49,548 bases of DNA from Candidatus Hydrogenedentota bacterium (GTDB lineage: Bacteria; Hydrogenedentota; Hydrogenedentia; Hydrogenedentales; CAIZGN01): positions 1 through 49,548 of the forward strand of contig CAIZGN010000689.1 of assembly GCA_903932505.1 (NCBI GenBank). Reading direction: 5' to 3'. Position 1 is the first letter of the stretch. Each line of letters starts with the position of its first letter. The notes under the pieces are model-generated. The model had not been told where the DNA came from. It saw only the letters and a list, made by a program, of their open reading frames with translations, and did not search any database. A program made the translations under genes and the position numbers. This document shows, in pieces, positions 33,567-42,979 of this stretch.

Positions 33567-36500
33567 ATGCTAGCCATCCGATGCCCCCATTTTTTTGTGC
33601 GCACCCGTCGAACGGGAATTGTTCTGGCCGCCGTCACCGTGGCCTTGGTCGCCACGTCCGCGCTGGCCGTGGACTTCGAGTTCGGTGCTGGGCGTGACGG
33701 TTCCTACACCGTCAGCGGCACTAAAACCGTTCAGGAGGTCTGGGCGGAGCTCGCCGCGAGCGCCTCGATGACCTATGACCCCCTGAATGCCTACCAAGTG
33801 CCCAATTTTGAGAATCTCATCATCGATGAAAACTCTTCGTTGACTGCCGAGTCTTTTTCGGGTGACCCAAGTGCGGCCGTGGACTCGCAGGACGGCGGCA
33901 TTTTGCGCTTGCGGGTGAACGGTACTTTATGGATTAAACCGGGGGGACGTATTGACGTATCCGGACGCGGGTATCACGGGGGAATTGCGGGTGCCGTTGC
34001 AGACCAAAAGGGTGTGCAAGGGGACTCTTGGGGGATGGTGGGAGCCAATGATCGCGTAGAAAACCGGGGTGGTGGTGGCGGTGGTTTGCCCGATCCCACG
34101 GTGGGTGGTGGTGGTGGCGGCGGCAATGCGACCGCAGGCACGGGCGGTGGCGGTGGACGAACGGGCTTGGCGGGTTTATCTTTTGATACGGTGGCGCAAT
34201 CACAGGATCCCTCGTTCCGAGGGAATTATCCGTTTCCGCGTTTTGGCTCGGGCGGTGGCGGAGGCGGTTTCGTGCTGCTGAACGCCAATGCGGCGGCGGT
34301 CGGCGGTTCGGGTGGTGGCGTCATCGTCATTGAGGCGGCACACATCATCAATCAGGGCACGATGTCGGCGGAAGGTTCTGGCGGCGGCACGGGGATTTCT
34401 GGCGGCGGTGGTGGTGGTGGTGGCGGCGTCTGGATACGCACCCTTTCCTCCGAGACCCGTCAGTCGGGTACGGTGACCGTCAAAGGCGGGTCGGGCGGCG
34501 TCAGCAACCCCCCCGTGGGCGAGGAAGGTTTTAACGGCGGGACGGGCGGCTTGGGCGAAAAACGATGGGAGACCCAGTACGAAGTCGCTCCCACGGTTGA
34601 AGGCAACGGTCGCGTGGTGGTCACGCCGGTGGCGAATCAGTTCATCCCCGGCACATTGGTGACGTTGGAGGCCAAGCCGGATGATGGGTGGTGTTTCAAG
34701 GAGTGGACGGTCGGCGCATCGGGCGTGAGCCGGGTGGTGGCTGTGTCGTTGACGGACAACCTGTATCCGAACGCGATTTTTGAGGTGGATCCCGGTCTTC
34801 GTGTGCTTCCCATCGACGAGCAGACGGTGCGTTGCGAAGGCGGTACGGTCTATCTGCAGGTCACGGGCAGTAAGTGCGAACCCACCAGCTGGACCGCCAT
34901 TGTTCAGGAAGGTGTGACCTTCATTACCTTGGCGGCCGGTGGCACGGGCACGATCTCCTATCCCACATCATCAACCATATCGTTGGTCTTGCCGGCCAAC
35001 CAGACCGGCCTCGTGCGCACGGGTAGCATTCTGGTAACGGACACCGATCCCCTGCACGATGTCTCGTATACCATTCCGATTCGCCAGTTGAACTGCCGAC
35101 CGGTTCTGGATGTGCGTCCCACCGACGATCTCGTTCCCTCCGCTGGTGGTGTCCGCTCCTATGGCATCACGAACAAGGGCGAAGGTCTCATGGCATGGAA
35201 CGCGGTCATCACCAGCGGTGCCAATTTTATGACCTTGGGCAATACCAACGGAACCGGGAACGGGGCACTTTCTGTGACCGTTTCTCAGAATCTGACCGCT
35301 GGGCCGCGTGTGGGTACCATCGAAGTTCAAGCGCCGGACGGTGGCGACAGCAGCCCGAAGATTATTACGATTACCCAGGCCAACAACACCCCTGTGCTGG
35401 ATGTGCGACCCACAACGGACTATGTGACCTCGGCGGGCGGGCCGCGCTATTTTTCCATCACCAACAAGGGTGAAGGCACGATGACCTGGAACGCGGTCGT
35501 CACCAGCGGTGCGAACTTTCTCACCTTGGGTACGACCAATGGCACCGGCAATGCCACGCTGGCAGTGACCGTGCTGCCGAACCAGACCTCCGGCCCGCGC
35601 GTGGGTACCATTGAAGTCCAAGCCCCCGACGGCGGGGTGAGCAGCCCGAAGATTATTACCATCAACCAAGCCAACAACACGCCCATTCTGGATGTGATGC
35701 CCACAGAGGACTCGGTGTCTTCCACCGGCGGGAGCCGGGCCTACACGATCGCGAACAAGGGCGATGGCGTGATGGCGTGGAATGCGGTCATCACCAGTGG
35801 CGCGAATTTCCTCACCTTGGGGAACACCAACGGCACAGGGAACGCGACGCTATCGGTGACGGTCGGACCGAACCTGGGTTCGGCACCGAGAACCGGAACG
35901 ATCGAGGTGCGCGCCCCCGATGGCGGGGTGAGCAGCCCAAAAACCATCACGATCACCCAAGCGAACAGCAGCCCGGTTCTGGACGTGCGACCGCTGGAGG
36001 ACTTGGTCTCCTGTCTGGGTGGCGCGCGATATTTCACCATTACGAACCGGGGTGAAGGTGTGATGGCGTGGAACGCGGTGATTCTTGACGGCGCGAATTT
36101 CATGACGCTGGCCACCACGAATGGAACTGGAAACGCCTCGTTGTCGGTAACACTGGCACCAAACCTGACCGCATCCACACGGACGGGCACCATTGAAGTG
36201 CAGGCCCCGGATGGCGGCGTGAGCAGCCCCAAGACCATCACCATCACCCAAGACAAGAACAGTCCGGTGCTGGATGTGGGACTCACGGAAGACTATGTGT
36301 CCTCGCTGGGCGGTTCCCGCACCTATACCATCAGCAACAAGGGACAGGGCGTGATGGACTGGAATGCGGCCGTGATCAGCGGTGCCAATTTCATCACCTT
36401 GAACAACTCGAACGGCACGGGTGCCGGTGCCCTGTCCGTGACCATTGGCCCCAATTTGACCTCCTCGCCACGAACAGGCTCCATCGAGGTTCGTGCGCCG

Positions 36501-39500
36501 GGCGCAGGGGTGAGCACGCCCAAAACGATCACCATCACGCAGGCGAACAGCACACCCGCGCTGGATGTGCGTCCGGTGGATGATTTCGTGCCCTGCGCGG
36601 GCGCGTCCCGTTCGTACACCATCACAAACAAGGGCGAGGGCAACATGCCATGGAGCGCGGTGATTACCGCAGGATCCAATTTCTTAACGCTGGGTGCGGT
36701 GAGCGGCACTGGCACCGGGGCACTCCCTGTGACCATTGCGCCAAATTTGACGTCGCTGCCCCGGGTGGGAACGATTGAAATCCAGGCCCCCGATGCCGTG
36801 GACAGCAGTCCCAAAGTCATCACCATCACCCAGGCGAAGAACAGCCCGATTCTGTATGTGACGCCCACCGAAGATCTCGCCTTGCCCTGTCTGGGCGGTG
36901 TGCGTTACTACACGCTCATAAACAAGGGCGAAGGCGTGATGGCGTGGAACGCCATTGTCACCAGTGGTTCTGGCTTCCTTACCGTGGGAACATCGAGTGG
37001 CGTTGGTGCGGCCTCCTTGAGCGTCACGGTGGCGGCGAACGCGACCTCGGCGGACAGAACCGGAACCATTGAAGTTCGCTGTCCGGACGGTGGGGCGAGC
37101 TCACCACAGGTGATTACCATTACGCAGTCGAAAATTACCCCGATCCTTTCCCTCGCACTCACCGAGGACACCATTTCATCCACCGGAGGTTCTCGCAGCT
37201 ACTCCATCACCAATCTGGGTGAATGCACCATGCCGTGGTCGGCGGAAGTGACCACGGGAGACAATTTCCTCACGCTGGCGAACACCAGTGGAACCGGTGC
37301 CGGCGCCTTGTCAGTGACCATTGCCCCCAATCTGGACTCGTCGCCGAGAATCGGCACGATTACGGTGACCGCGCCCGATGGCGGTGTCAGCAGTCCGCAG
37401 ACCATTACCATCACACAGAACAACAGCCGTCCGGTGCTGGATCTGCGGCCGCTGGAGGACTTTGTGCCGTGCGCGGGCGGTGCGCGCTCCTTCACCATCA
37501 CGAACAAGGGTGAGGGCGCGATGCCTTGGAATGTGGTGGTGACCACGGGCGGCGGTTTCCTCACGCTGGGCGCGAGCAGCGGCACCGGCAGTGGCACACT
37601 GTCCGTGACGGTGGCCCCGAATCTCACCTCCTCGGCCCGCACAGGCACGGTCGAAGTGCAGGCACCGGATGGCGGGGCCAGCAGTCCGCAAACCATCACC
37701 ATCACCCAGGCGAAGAACAGCCCCTCGCTCGACGTCAGCCCGCAGGACGACTTTGTCCCCTGCCTCGGTGGCGCGCGCAGCTACACCATCGCCAACAAGG
37801 GAGAAGGGGTCATGGCTTGGAACGCGGTGGTGACCAGTGGCGGAGGATTCCTCGCCTTGGGTGCGAGCAGCGGCACTGGCCCTGCAGCTCTCTCCGTGAC
37901 TGTGGCCCCCAACCCGACCTCCAATTCCCGCAGTGGCACCATCGAGGTGCGCTGTCCGGACGCCGGGGCGAGTTCCCCCAAGATCATCACTATTTCACAG
38001 GCCAAGATTGCGCCGTTGCTCGACTTGGGCCTCACGGAAGACACCGTGTCCTCGGCGGGCGGCACGCGGAGTTACACCATCACGAATATCGGCGAGTGCG
38101 CGATGCCGTGGGCCGCTGAAATCACCAGCGGCGCGAATTTCCTGTCGCTGGCGAATTCCAGCGGCAATGGGAGCGGCACCTTGTCCGTGACCATCGGCCA
38201 GAATCTGGATACGACACCTCGCATCGGCACCATTGAGGTTACCGCACCGGATGCGGGGGTGAGCAGTCCGAAAACGATTACCATCACGCAGACGAACGCA
38301 CGACCGGTGCTGGATGTGCGCCCGGTGGACGACTTGGTGCCCTGCGCGGGTGGTGCGCGTTCCTACACCATCACCAACCGAGGCGAAGGTGCGATGGCGT
38401 GGAACGCCGTTGTGACAGACGGCCCGGGCTTCCTGACCCTGCCGACGAACAGCGGTAGCGGCACCGCTACCCTGTCGGTGACGGTGGCCCCGAATCTCAC
38501 ATCCTCCGCACGCACCGGCACGATTGAGGTGCAGGCACCGGACGGCGGGGTGAGCAGCCCGAAGACCATCACCATCACCCAGGCGAAGAACAGCCCCGTG
38601 CTGGATGTTACGCCCCTCGAGGACTTTGTGCCCTGCCTGGGCGCGACGCATTCCTTCACCATAGCGAACAAGGGTGAAGGGGCCATGCCGTGGAACGCCG
38701 TCGTGACCAGTGGCGGCGGTTTCCTCACGCTGGGTGCCAGCAGCGGTTCCGGGCCGGGTACGCTCTCGGTGACCGTCGCCGAAAACAAGACGCCGGATGA
38801 CCGGGTGGGCACGGTGGAAATCCAGGCCCCTGACGCCGGCGTCAGCAGCCCCAAGATCATTACCATTACACAGAGCAAGGTGAGTCCCGTGCTGGACGTT
38901 TCGCCCGAAGGCGAGGTTTTTGTGTCCTGCGACGAGGCCCCGGTGACGTTGAATATTACGAACAAGGGCGAGGGCAGTATGACGTGGTCCGCGATTGTGA
39001 CTGGCGGCGCAGACGACTTTCTGGCCTTGCCGGTGAGCAGCGGAATTGGTGCGGCGGCACTTTCCGTGACCGTGAAGCAGAACCGGAGTTCCGGTGAACG
39101 TACCGGCACGATTGAAATCACCGCGCCCGATGCGGTGGGCAGTAGCCCGAAGGTGATCACGATACGTCAGGGATTCATCGAACCCATCCTGAGTGTCGCA
39201 CCGGTGGAACAGCGCATTGGCGGTGCGGGTGGCACGGTGCCGTTCACCGTGGGCTTGGGCGGGGCTCGGTGCACACCGTGGCGGGCCATGCTGCTTAGCG
39301 GGATGCAATACAACATGACGGTTGCACCGGTGGAAGGTCCTATCAAAGGCGCGGGCGATGCCTCGGTTACGGTGACCGCCCCGGCGAATGACCGACCCGA
39401 AGAACGGCGGGCGGAGATGAAGATCATGGTGCAACCCGACGATCTGGCCTTGCCGCTGGAGGAACAGACCGTGGTGATTTATCAGGATCCGTGTCTGGGA

Positions 39501-40037
39501 CCACCGCCACCCACTAATGTCACCGCGAGCGATGGGAAATATGTGAACGGCGTGAAGCTCTTGTGGACGCCCTCGCAGGGTGCGACCCAATACCAAATCT
39601 TCCGCAGTGAGGCCAGCAACTTCAAGGATGCCTTGCTGATCGCGACTACGGCTACGCCTACGTACGTTGATACAACCGCGTTGTATCCCGATGTCGAAAT
39701 CGTCGGGCGTTCGTGCTTCCAGGCGGGCGAGTATCTGGCCAATTATCGCGTCTATTACTATTGGGTGCGCGCGCTGAACAGTTGCGCGGGCAGTGAGCCG
39801 AGCGACCCCAATACGGGGTATCGCGACATGATTCGCCGTATTGCCCCACAATACACGCCGGTGAAAAGTAACACCGACGGGTCCGGCACCACTGTATCCA
39901 ACACCACCGCTACTCCCCAAGCCGCCACCGCGATGCCGGTGGATGCACGTGGAATTTTGGGTGACAACGCCGTCGCCTTGCTGACATTGCTCATGTTGAG
40001 TCTGGGGGCGTTGTGGAAAGGGCAAAAAAGTCTGTAG
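33567..40037 (+). CDS. Giant secreted surface protein (~2156 aa): Gly-rich N-terminal region, bacterial-repeat-type domain, 14+ tandem BACON-like domains, FN3-like domain, C-terminal hydrophobic tail
   Basis: Signal peptide RRTGIVLAAVTVALVATSALA; repeats LDVRPxxDxVxxxGGxRxYxIxNKGEGxMxWNAVVTSGxxFLTLGxxxGTGxxxLSVTVAPNLTSxxRTGTIEVQAPDGGVSSPKTITITQ; C-terminus GDNAVALLTLLMLSLGALWKGQKSL. Confidence 0.85.
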   Translation: MLAIRCPHFFVRTRRTGIVLAAVTVALVATSALAVDFEFGAGRDGSYTVSGTKTVQEVWAELAASASMTYDPLNAYQVPNFENLIIDENSSLTAESFSGDPSAAVDSQDGGILRLRVNGTLWIKPGGRIDVSGRGYHGGIAGAVADQKGVQGDSWGMVGANDRVENRGGGGGGLPDPTVGGGGGGGNATAGTGGGGGRTGLAGLSFDTVAQSQDPSFRGNYPFPRFGSGGGGGGFVLLNANAAAVGGSGGGVIVIEAAHIINQGTMSAEGSGGGTGISGGGGGGGGGVWIRTLSSETRQSGTVTVKGGSGGVSNPPVGEEGFNGGTGGLGEKRWETQYEVAPTVEGNGRVVVTPVANQFIPGTLVTLEAKPDDGWCFKEWTVGASGVSRVVAVSLTDNLYPNAIFEVDPGLRVLPIDEQTVRCEGGTVYLQVTGSKCEPTSWTAIVQEGVTFITLAAGGTGTISYPTSSTISLVLPANQTGLVRTGSILVTDTDPLHDVSYTIPIRQLNCRPVLDVRPTDDLVPSAGGVRSYGITNKGEGLMAWNAVITSGANFMTLGNTNGTGNGALSVTVSQNLTAGPRVGTIEVQAPDGGDSSPKIITITQANNTPVLDVRPTTDYVTSAGGPRYFSITNKGEGTMTWNAVVTSGANFLTLGTTNGTGNATLAVTVLPNQTSGPRVGTIEVQAPDGGVSSPKIITINQANNTPILDVMPTEDSVSSTGGSRAYTIANKGDGVMAWNAVITSGANFLTLGNTNGTGNATLSVTVGPNLGSAPRTGTIEVRAPDGGVSSPKTITITQANSSPVLDVRPLEDLVSCLGGARYFTITNRGEGVMAWNAVILDGANFMTLATTNGTGNASLSVTLAPNLTASTRTGTIEVQAPDGGVSSPKTITITQDKNSPVLDVGLTEDYVSSLGGSRTYTISNKGQGVMDWNAAVISGANFITLNNSNGTGAGALSVTIGPNLTSSPRTGSIEVRAPGAGVSTPKTITITQANSTPALDVRPVDDFVPCAGASRSYTITNKGEGNMPWSAVITAGSNFLTLGAVSGTGTGALPVTIAPNLTSLPRVGTIEIQAPDAVDSSPKVITITQAKNSPILYVTPTEDLALPCLGGVRYYTLINKGEGVMAWNAIVTSGSGFLTVGTSSGVGAASLSVTVAANATSADRTGTIEVRCPDGGASSPQVITITQSKITPILSLALTEDTISSTGGSRSYSITNLGECTMPWSAEVTTGDNFLTLANTSGTGAGALSVTIAPNLDSSPRIGTITVTAPDGGVSSPQTITITQNNSRPVLDLRPLEDFVPCAGGARSFTITNKGEGAMPWNVVVTTGGGFLTLGASSGTGSGTLSVTVAPNLTSSARTGTVEVQAPDGGASSPQTITITQAKNSPSLDVSPQDDFVPCLGGARSYTIANKGEGVMAWNAVVTSGGGFLALGASSGTGPAALSVTVAPNPTSNSRSGTIEVRCPDAGASSPKIITISQAKIAPLLDLGLTEDTVSSAGGTRSYTITNIGECAMPWAAEITSGANFLSLANSSGNGSGTLSVTIGQNLDTTPRIGTIEVTAPDAGVSSPKTITITQTNARPVLDVRPVDDLVPCAGGARSYTITNRGEGAMAWNAVVTDGPGFLTLPTNSGSGTATLSVTVAPNLTSSARTGTIEVQAPDGGVSSPKTITITQAKNSPVLDVTPLEDFVPCLGATHSFTIANKGEGAMPWNAVVTSGGGFLTLGASSGSGPGTLSVTVAENKTPDDRVGTVEIQAPDAGVSSPKIITITQSKVSPVLDVSPEGEVFVSCDEAPVTLNITNKGEGSMTWSAIVTGGADDFLALPVSSGIGAAALSVTVKQNRSSGERTGTIEITAPDAVGSSPKVITIRQGFIEPILSVAPVEQRIGGAGGTVPFTVGLGGARCTPWRAMLLSGMQYNMTVAPVEGPIKGAGDASVTVTAPANDRPEERRAEMKIMVQPDDLALPLEEQTVVIYQDPCLGPPPPTNVTASDGKYVNGVKLLWTPSQGATQYQIFRSEASNFKDALLIATTATPTYVDTTALYPDVEIVGRSCFQAGEYLANYRVYYYWVRALNSCAGSEPSDPNTGYRDMIRRIAPQYTPVKSNTDGSGTTVSNTTATPQAATAMPVDARGILGDNAVALLTLLMLSLGALWKGQKSL
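34060..34560 (+). repeat. Poly-glycine-coding low-complexity tracts (GGT/GGC-rich)
   Basis: Encodes GGGGGGLPDPTVGGGGGGGNATAGTGGGGGRTG, GSGGGGGGFVLL and SGGGGGGGGGVWI. Confidence 0.85.
35100..39182 (+). repeat. Tandem coding repeat, 14 units of ~291 bp (97 aa)
   Basis: Unit boundaries at the P of xPVLDV: 35100, 35391 ... 38886, 39183; one extra codon in unit 7 and two in unit 14. Confidence 0.92.
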
Positions 40038-40060
40038 ATTCGAGAGGGAGACCCTTGGCA

Positions 40061-42829
40061 ATGAGCGTTCGATCCTTGTTGCGCGCGTGGGTGTTTGTGG
40101 TCTTGATCAGCGGCGGGGCTTGGGCTGAGTCCTTGACGGACTTCGCCTTGGTGGAGCATTCGGGACTCGATTTCCCGGCGGGGCGCTGTGGCGGTCACGC
40201 TCAGACGGGGGTGGGGTGGACGGCCCCCAAAGACGCGACCGTGACCCTGCGCTGCGCATTCTGGCGCTTGCGCGGGGGGCCGCCCACTCAGGTGACCCTG
40301 TGGGTCCAAGGCCGCAAATGGATTGACGGGGCGGACATCACCGGCAAGTCTGACGCGCCCACCGGTGCCGAGGCACTGCTCGCCAAACAGGGGGGTGATC
40401 CCGCCGGACTTCGCGGGATTTCGGTGCGCGCGGGTGACGAGATACTCGTTGAAATCGGGGGCAACAATTTTGCGGGCATTGACTTCGCCGTGGAGAGTGC
40501 AACGGAGTCGTGGGATCTCGCAAAGGACTTCAGCGACTCGCAAAACCCATCGGGGCCGTGGACCTACGGCCAGGTGAGCAAGGACGCGCAAGGGCTCCCG
40601 CATATCAAGCCCTATGACCTGCACACGGACGATTTCGATCGTCCTGATTTTCCCCAAGGTGGCCAAGGATCGTGGTATGGCAAGGACCTGCCCTTCTACT
40701 GCTCCATCCTGAAAAGTGCAGGCCGCACCGCTGTGGATCCCGAGGTGCGCTATACCAGCGGTCGCACGGTCTATCTGGAGGGTCTGGTGAACGGTCGCTG
40801 GTCGGGCCGATACTGGTCGGTGGACGGACGGCGGAACGTGGCCTATGAGCGCGTCGCAGAACCCGCCTTTCGCCTCGCCATCGATGGCGAGGTTCTGTCC
40901 GACGGATGGGTATTTGTGGGGACTGCCGAGGCGGCCGCGCAACCCGGCTCCCGGCATGTCATCGTCGAGCTGTCCCACCAGACGCGCCCCTTGTCCGTGA
41001 TCTTGCACACGCTGCTTGATGGCACGCCCGTGATAACGCGCTGGCTGGAAATCATCAACCGGGGGGAGAAGTCGATCGCGATCACCGAGCTTCGCCCGTG
41101 GATTACCTGGCTGGGCGCGGGTGGCACATTCTGGGGTGAGGCCAATCCCCCGCGCTATTTCGAGAACCCATTTACGCTGGGCACCTTCACCAAGACGAAC
41201 CACTGCTGGGAGGGTTGGTTCGACTGGAAACTGCTTCCGGCGGGTCGTACCGTCTCCGGTTGTGACACGGGACAGTGTTTCGATGATCCCTTCTTTGTGG
41301 TGCGTAACGATGGCACAGGCGAATACCTCATCGGGGATTTGGCGTGGTCCGCGAACTGGCGGATGGAAATGGATTATGAGCCGGGGACTTTGAATGTGTT
41401 GCGGGTGGGCATTGGCCCGTGGGCCAGTGACGCCCTCCGCGTGATCCCCGCAGGGGAACGCACCGCCACTCCTGCAGTGCATATGGGGCGGGTGGCTGGT
41501 GACCTCGACGCGACGGTGCAGGCGATGCATGACCATGTGCGGCGCAGCGTGCTGCCGCCCCGCGATCCTGAGCGCTCGTACCGCATACAATTCGCCGTTC
41601 CCGGTGATCAAGGCTATCTCTCCCCCAACTTCGGCAACCCCGCCGGATGCACCGAAAAGGCGCTCATGGAAAACGTCGACCTGGCGGTGGCCCTGGGTGC
41701 CGAACTCTTCATCATGGACGCTTGGTGGTGGGAGCGGCAGGGCGACTGGACCGCATCGGAAGAACGCTTTCCGCGCGGCCTCACCCCCTTGGTGGACTAT
41801 GTACACAGCAAGGGCATGATGTTCGGGCTTTATGGAGAGATCGAAAAGGCCAGCCCGGGAAGCCAGATTGCAACAGCGCACCCCGAATGGCTCGAGTGGC
41901 TCAAGCCCTGGCCGATTCTCGATTTGGCCCAGGCGGAGCCTGCCGCATGGATGGAATCACAATTAACCACGCTGATCGAACGGGAGAAATTGGATCTGTT
42001 CCGACTCGACTACAACATTCCTTCAGCCGAAAAGCTCGAAGGCATTCCGCTCCTGCGCGATGGCATCCCCGAAAACCGCTGGTGGCGATACTATGAAGCG
42101 TTTGGCGACATTTTCCGGCGTGTGCAGACGAAGTACCCGGCGTTGGTGTTGCAACAGGCGGCCTGTGGCGGTGGAAGGAACGATCTGGGCACGGCAGGGC
42201 TGTTTCACGAGTCCTACCTCAGCGACGGACTGCGCATGCCGTATGAGATGCAGAATTACGGAGGGCAGACCCTTCATCTCCCCCCGGAAATCATGATTAT
42301 CGCCCACGGCGCGGACGCGGGCGGCGGATTGGGCCATGTGGAAAACTTTGAAACCTATTTGCGGGTCACCTATACCTTGGGAACTCCGTGGATCTTCGCC
42401 GGGATGTCAGCCCCGAATGTGACGGCGCTCAGCGACGAACGCCGTGAGCGGTTTCTGCACTATGGGAAGATCTACAAGGAATTCATTCGCCCGCTGCTGC
42501 CCACCTGCCGAGTCTATCATCACGCCCCGGTGAGTGTGAACGGTGGTGTCGAGTCCAGTCCTTGGTTCGCGATGGAATTCGCTTCCCCCGCACGCGACCG
42601 AGCCTGGGCACTTGTGGCGCGCATCAAGAACGGCGACCCGGAGACCTACGTCTTCCGTCCGCGCGGCCTGAGTCTTTCGCGCACGTATCGCGTGACCTTC
42701 GATAACACGGGCGACGCTGTGGTGATCGATGGCCTCACCCTCATGCGCGAGGGACTGCCGCTGCGACTGGGGAGTACCGGGCAATCCGAATTGATTCTCC
42801 TAGAGGAGACTGCCGCTCCCTTGCCATAG
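40061..42829 (+). CDS. Secreted GH36-like (alpha-galactosidase type) glycoside hydrolase
   Basis: Signal peptide; GAELFIMDAWWW, HSKGMMFGLYGEIEKASPGS, LDLFRLDYN, QQAACGGGRNDLGTAGLFHESYLSDGLRMPYEMQ. Confidence 0.75.
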   Translation: MSVRSLLRAWVFVVLISGGAWAESLTDFALVEHSGLDFPAGRCGGHAQTGVGWTAPKDATVTLRCAFWRLRGGPPTQVTLWVQGRKWIDGADITGKSDAPTGAEALLAKQGGDPAGLRGISVRAGDEILVEIGGNNFAGIDFAVESATESWDLAKDFSDSQNPSGPWTYGQVSKDAQGLPHIKPYDLHTDDFDRPDFPQGGQGSWYGKDLPFYCSILKSAGRTAVDPEVRYTSGRTVYLEGLVNGRWSGRYWSVDGRRNVAYERVAEPAFRLAIDGEVLSDGWVFVGTAEAAAQPGSRHVIVELSHQTRPLSVILHTLLDGTPVITRWLEIINRGEKSIAITELRPWITWLGAGGTFWGEANPPRYFENPFTLGTFTKTNHCWEGWFDWKLLPAGRTVSGCDTGQCFDDPFFVVRNDGTGEYLIGDLAWSANWRMEMDYEPGTLNVLRVGIGPWASDALRVIPAGERTATPAVHMGRVAGDLDATVQAMHDHVRRSVLPPRDPERSYRIQFAVPGDQGYLSPNFGNPAGCTEKALMENVDLAVALGAELFIMDAWWWERQGDWTASEERFPRGLTPLVDYVHSKGMMFGLYGEIEKASPGSQIATAHPEWLEWLKPWPILDLAQAEPAAWMESQLTTLIEREKLDLFRLDYNIPSAEKLEGIPLLRDGIPENRWWRYYEAFGDIFRRVQTKYPALVLQQAACGGGRNDLGTAGLFHESYLSDGLRMPYEMQNYGGQTLHLPPEIMIIAHGADAGGGLGHVENFETYLRVTYTLGTPWIFAGMSAPNVTALSDERRERFLHYGKIYKEFIRPLLPTCRVYHHAPVSVNGGVESSPWFAMEFASPARDRAWALVARIKNGDPETYVFRPRGLSLSRTYRVTFDNTGDAVVIDGLTLMREGLPLRLGSTGQSELILLEETAAPLP

Positions 42830-42853
42830 AGGGTAAGTCTTGAGAGGAAAAAC

Positions 42854-42882
42854 TTGACAGATATAAGAATTCGTGATAGATT
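42854..42882 (+). promoter_or_regulatory. Putative sigma70 promoter (TTGACA-N17-TAGATT) for the hybrid histidine kinase
   Basis: TTGACA 42854-42859, TAGATT 42877-42882. Confidence 0.6.
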
Positions 42883-42979
42883 GCACTAGCAGTAAAATAG
42901 AATTTGGGTTACCGAAGTGGGTGCTTTGTTGGCAGGTATGCGTGAGGATGTATGTAATTAACATGAGAGGGTGAGGCTT

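Noticed and set aside
35100-39182. Direct-repeat array considered as a CRISPR or satellite
   Set aside because: Unit length is an exact codon multiple, one open frame throughout, and repeats are protein-domain repeats; no short repeat/spacer structure
37995-40061. 688-aa minus-strand ORF plus several minus ORFs across 35-39 kb
   Set aside because: Recurrent antisense frames generated by the tandem repeat; no independent coding evidence
39758-41881. 707-aa minus-strand ORF
   Set aside because: Antisense shadow of the GH36-like gene
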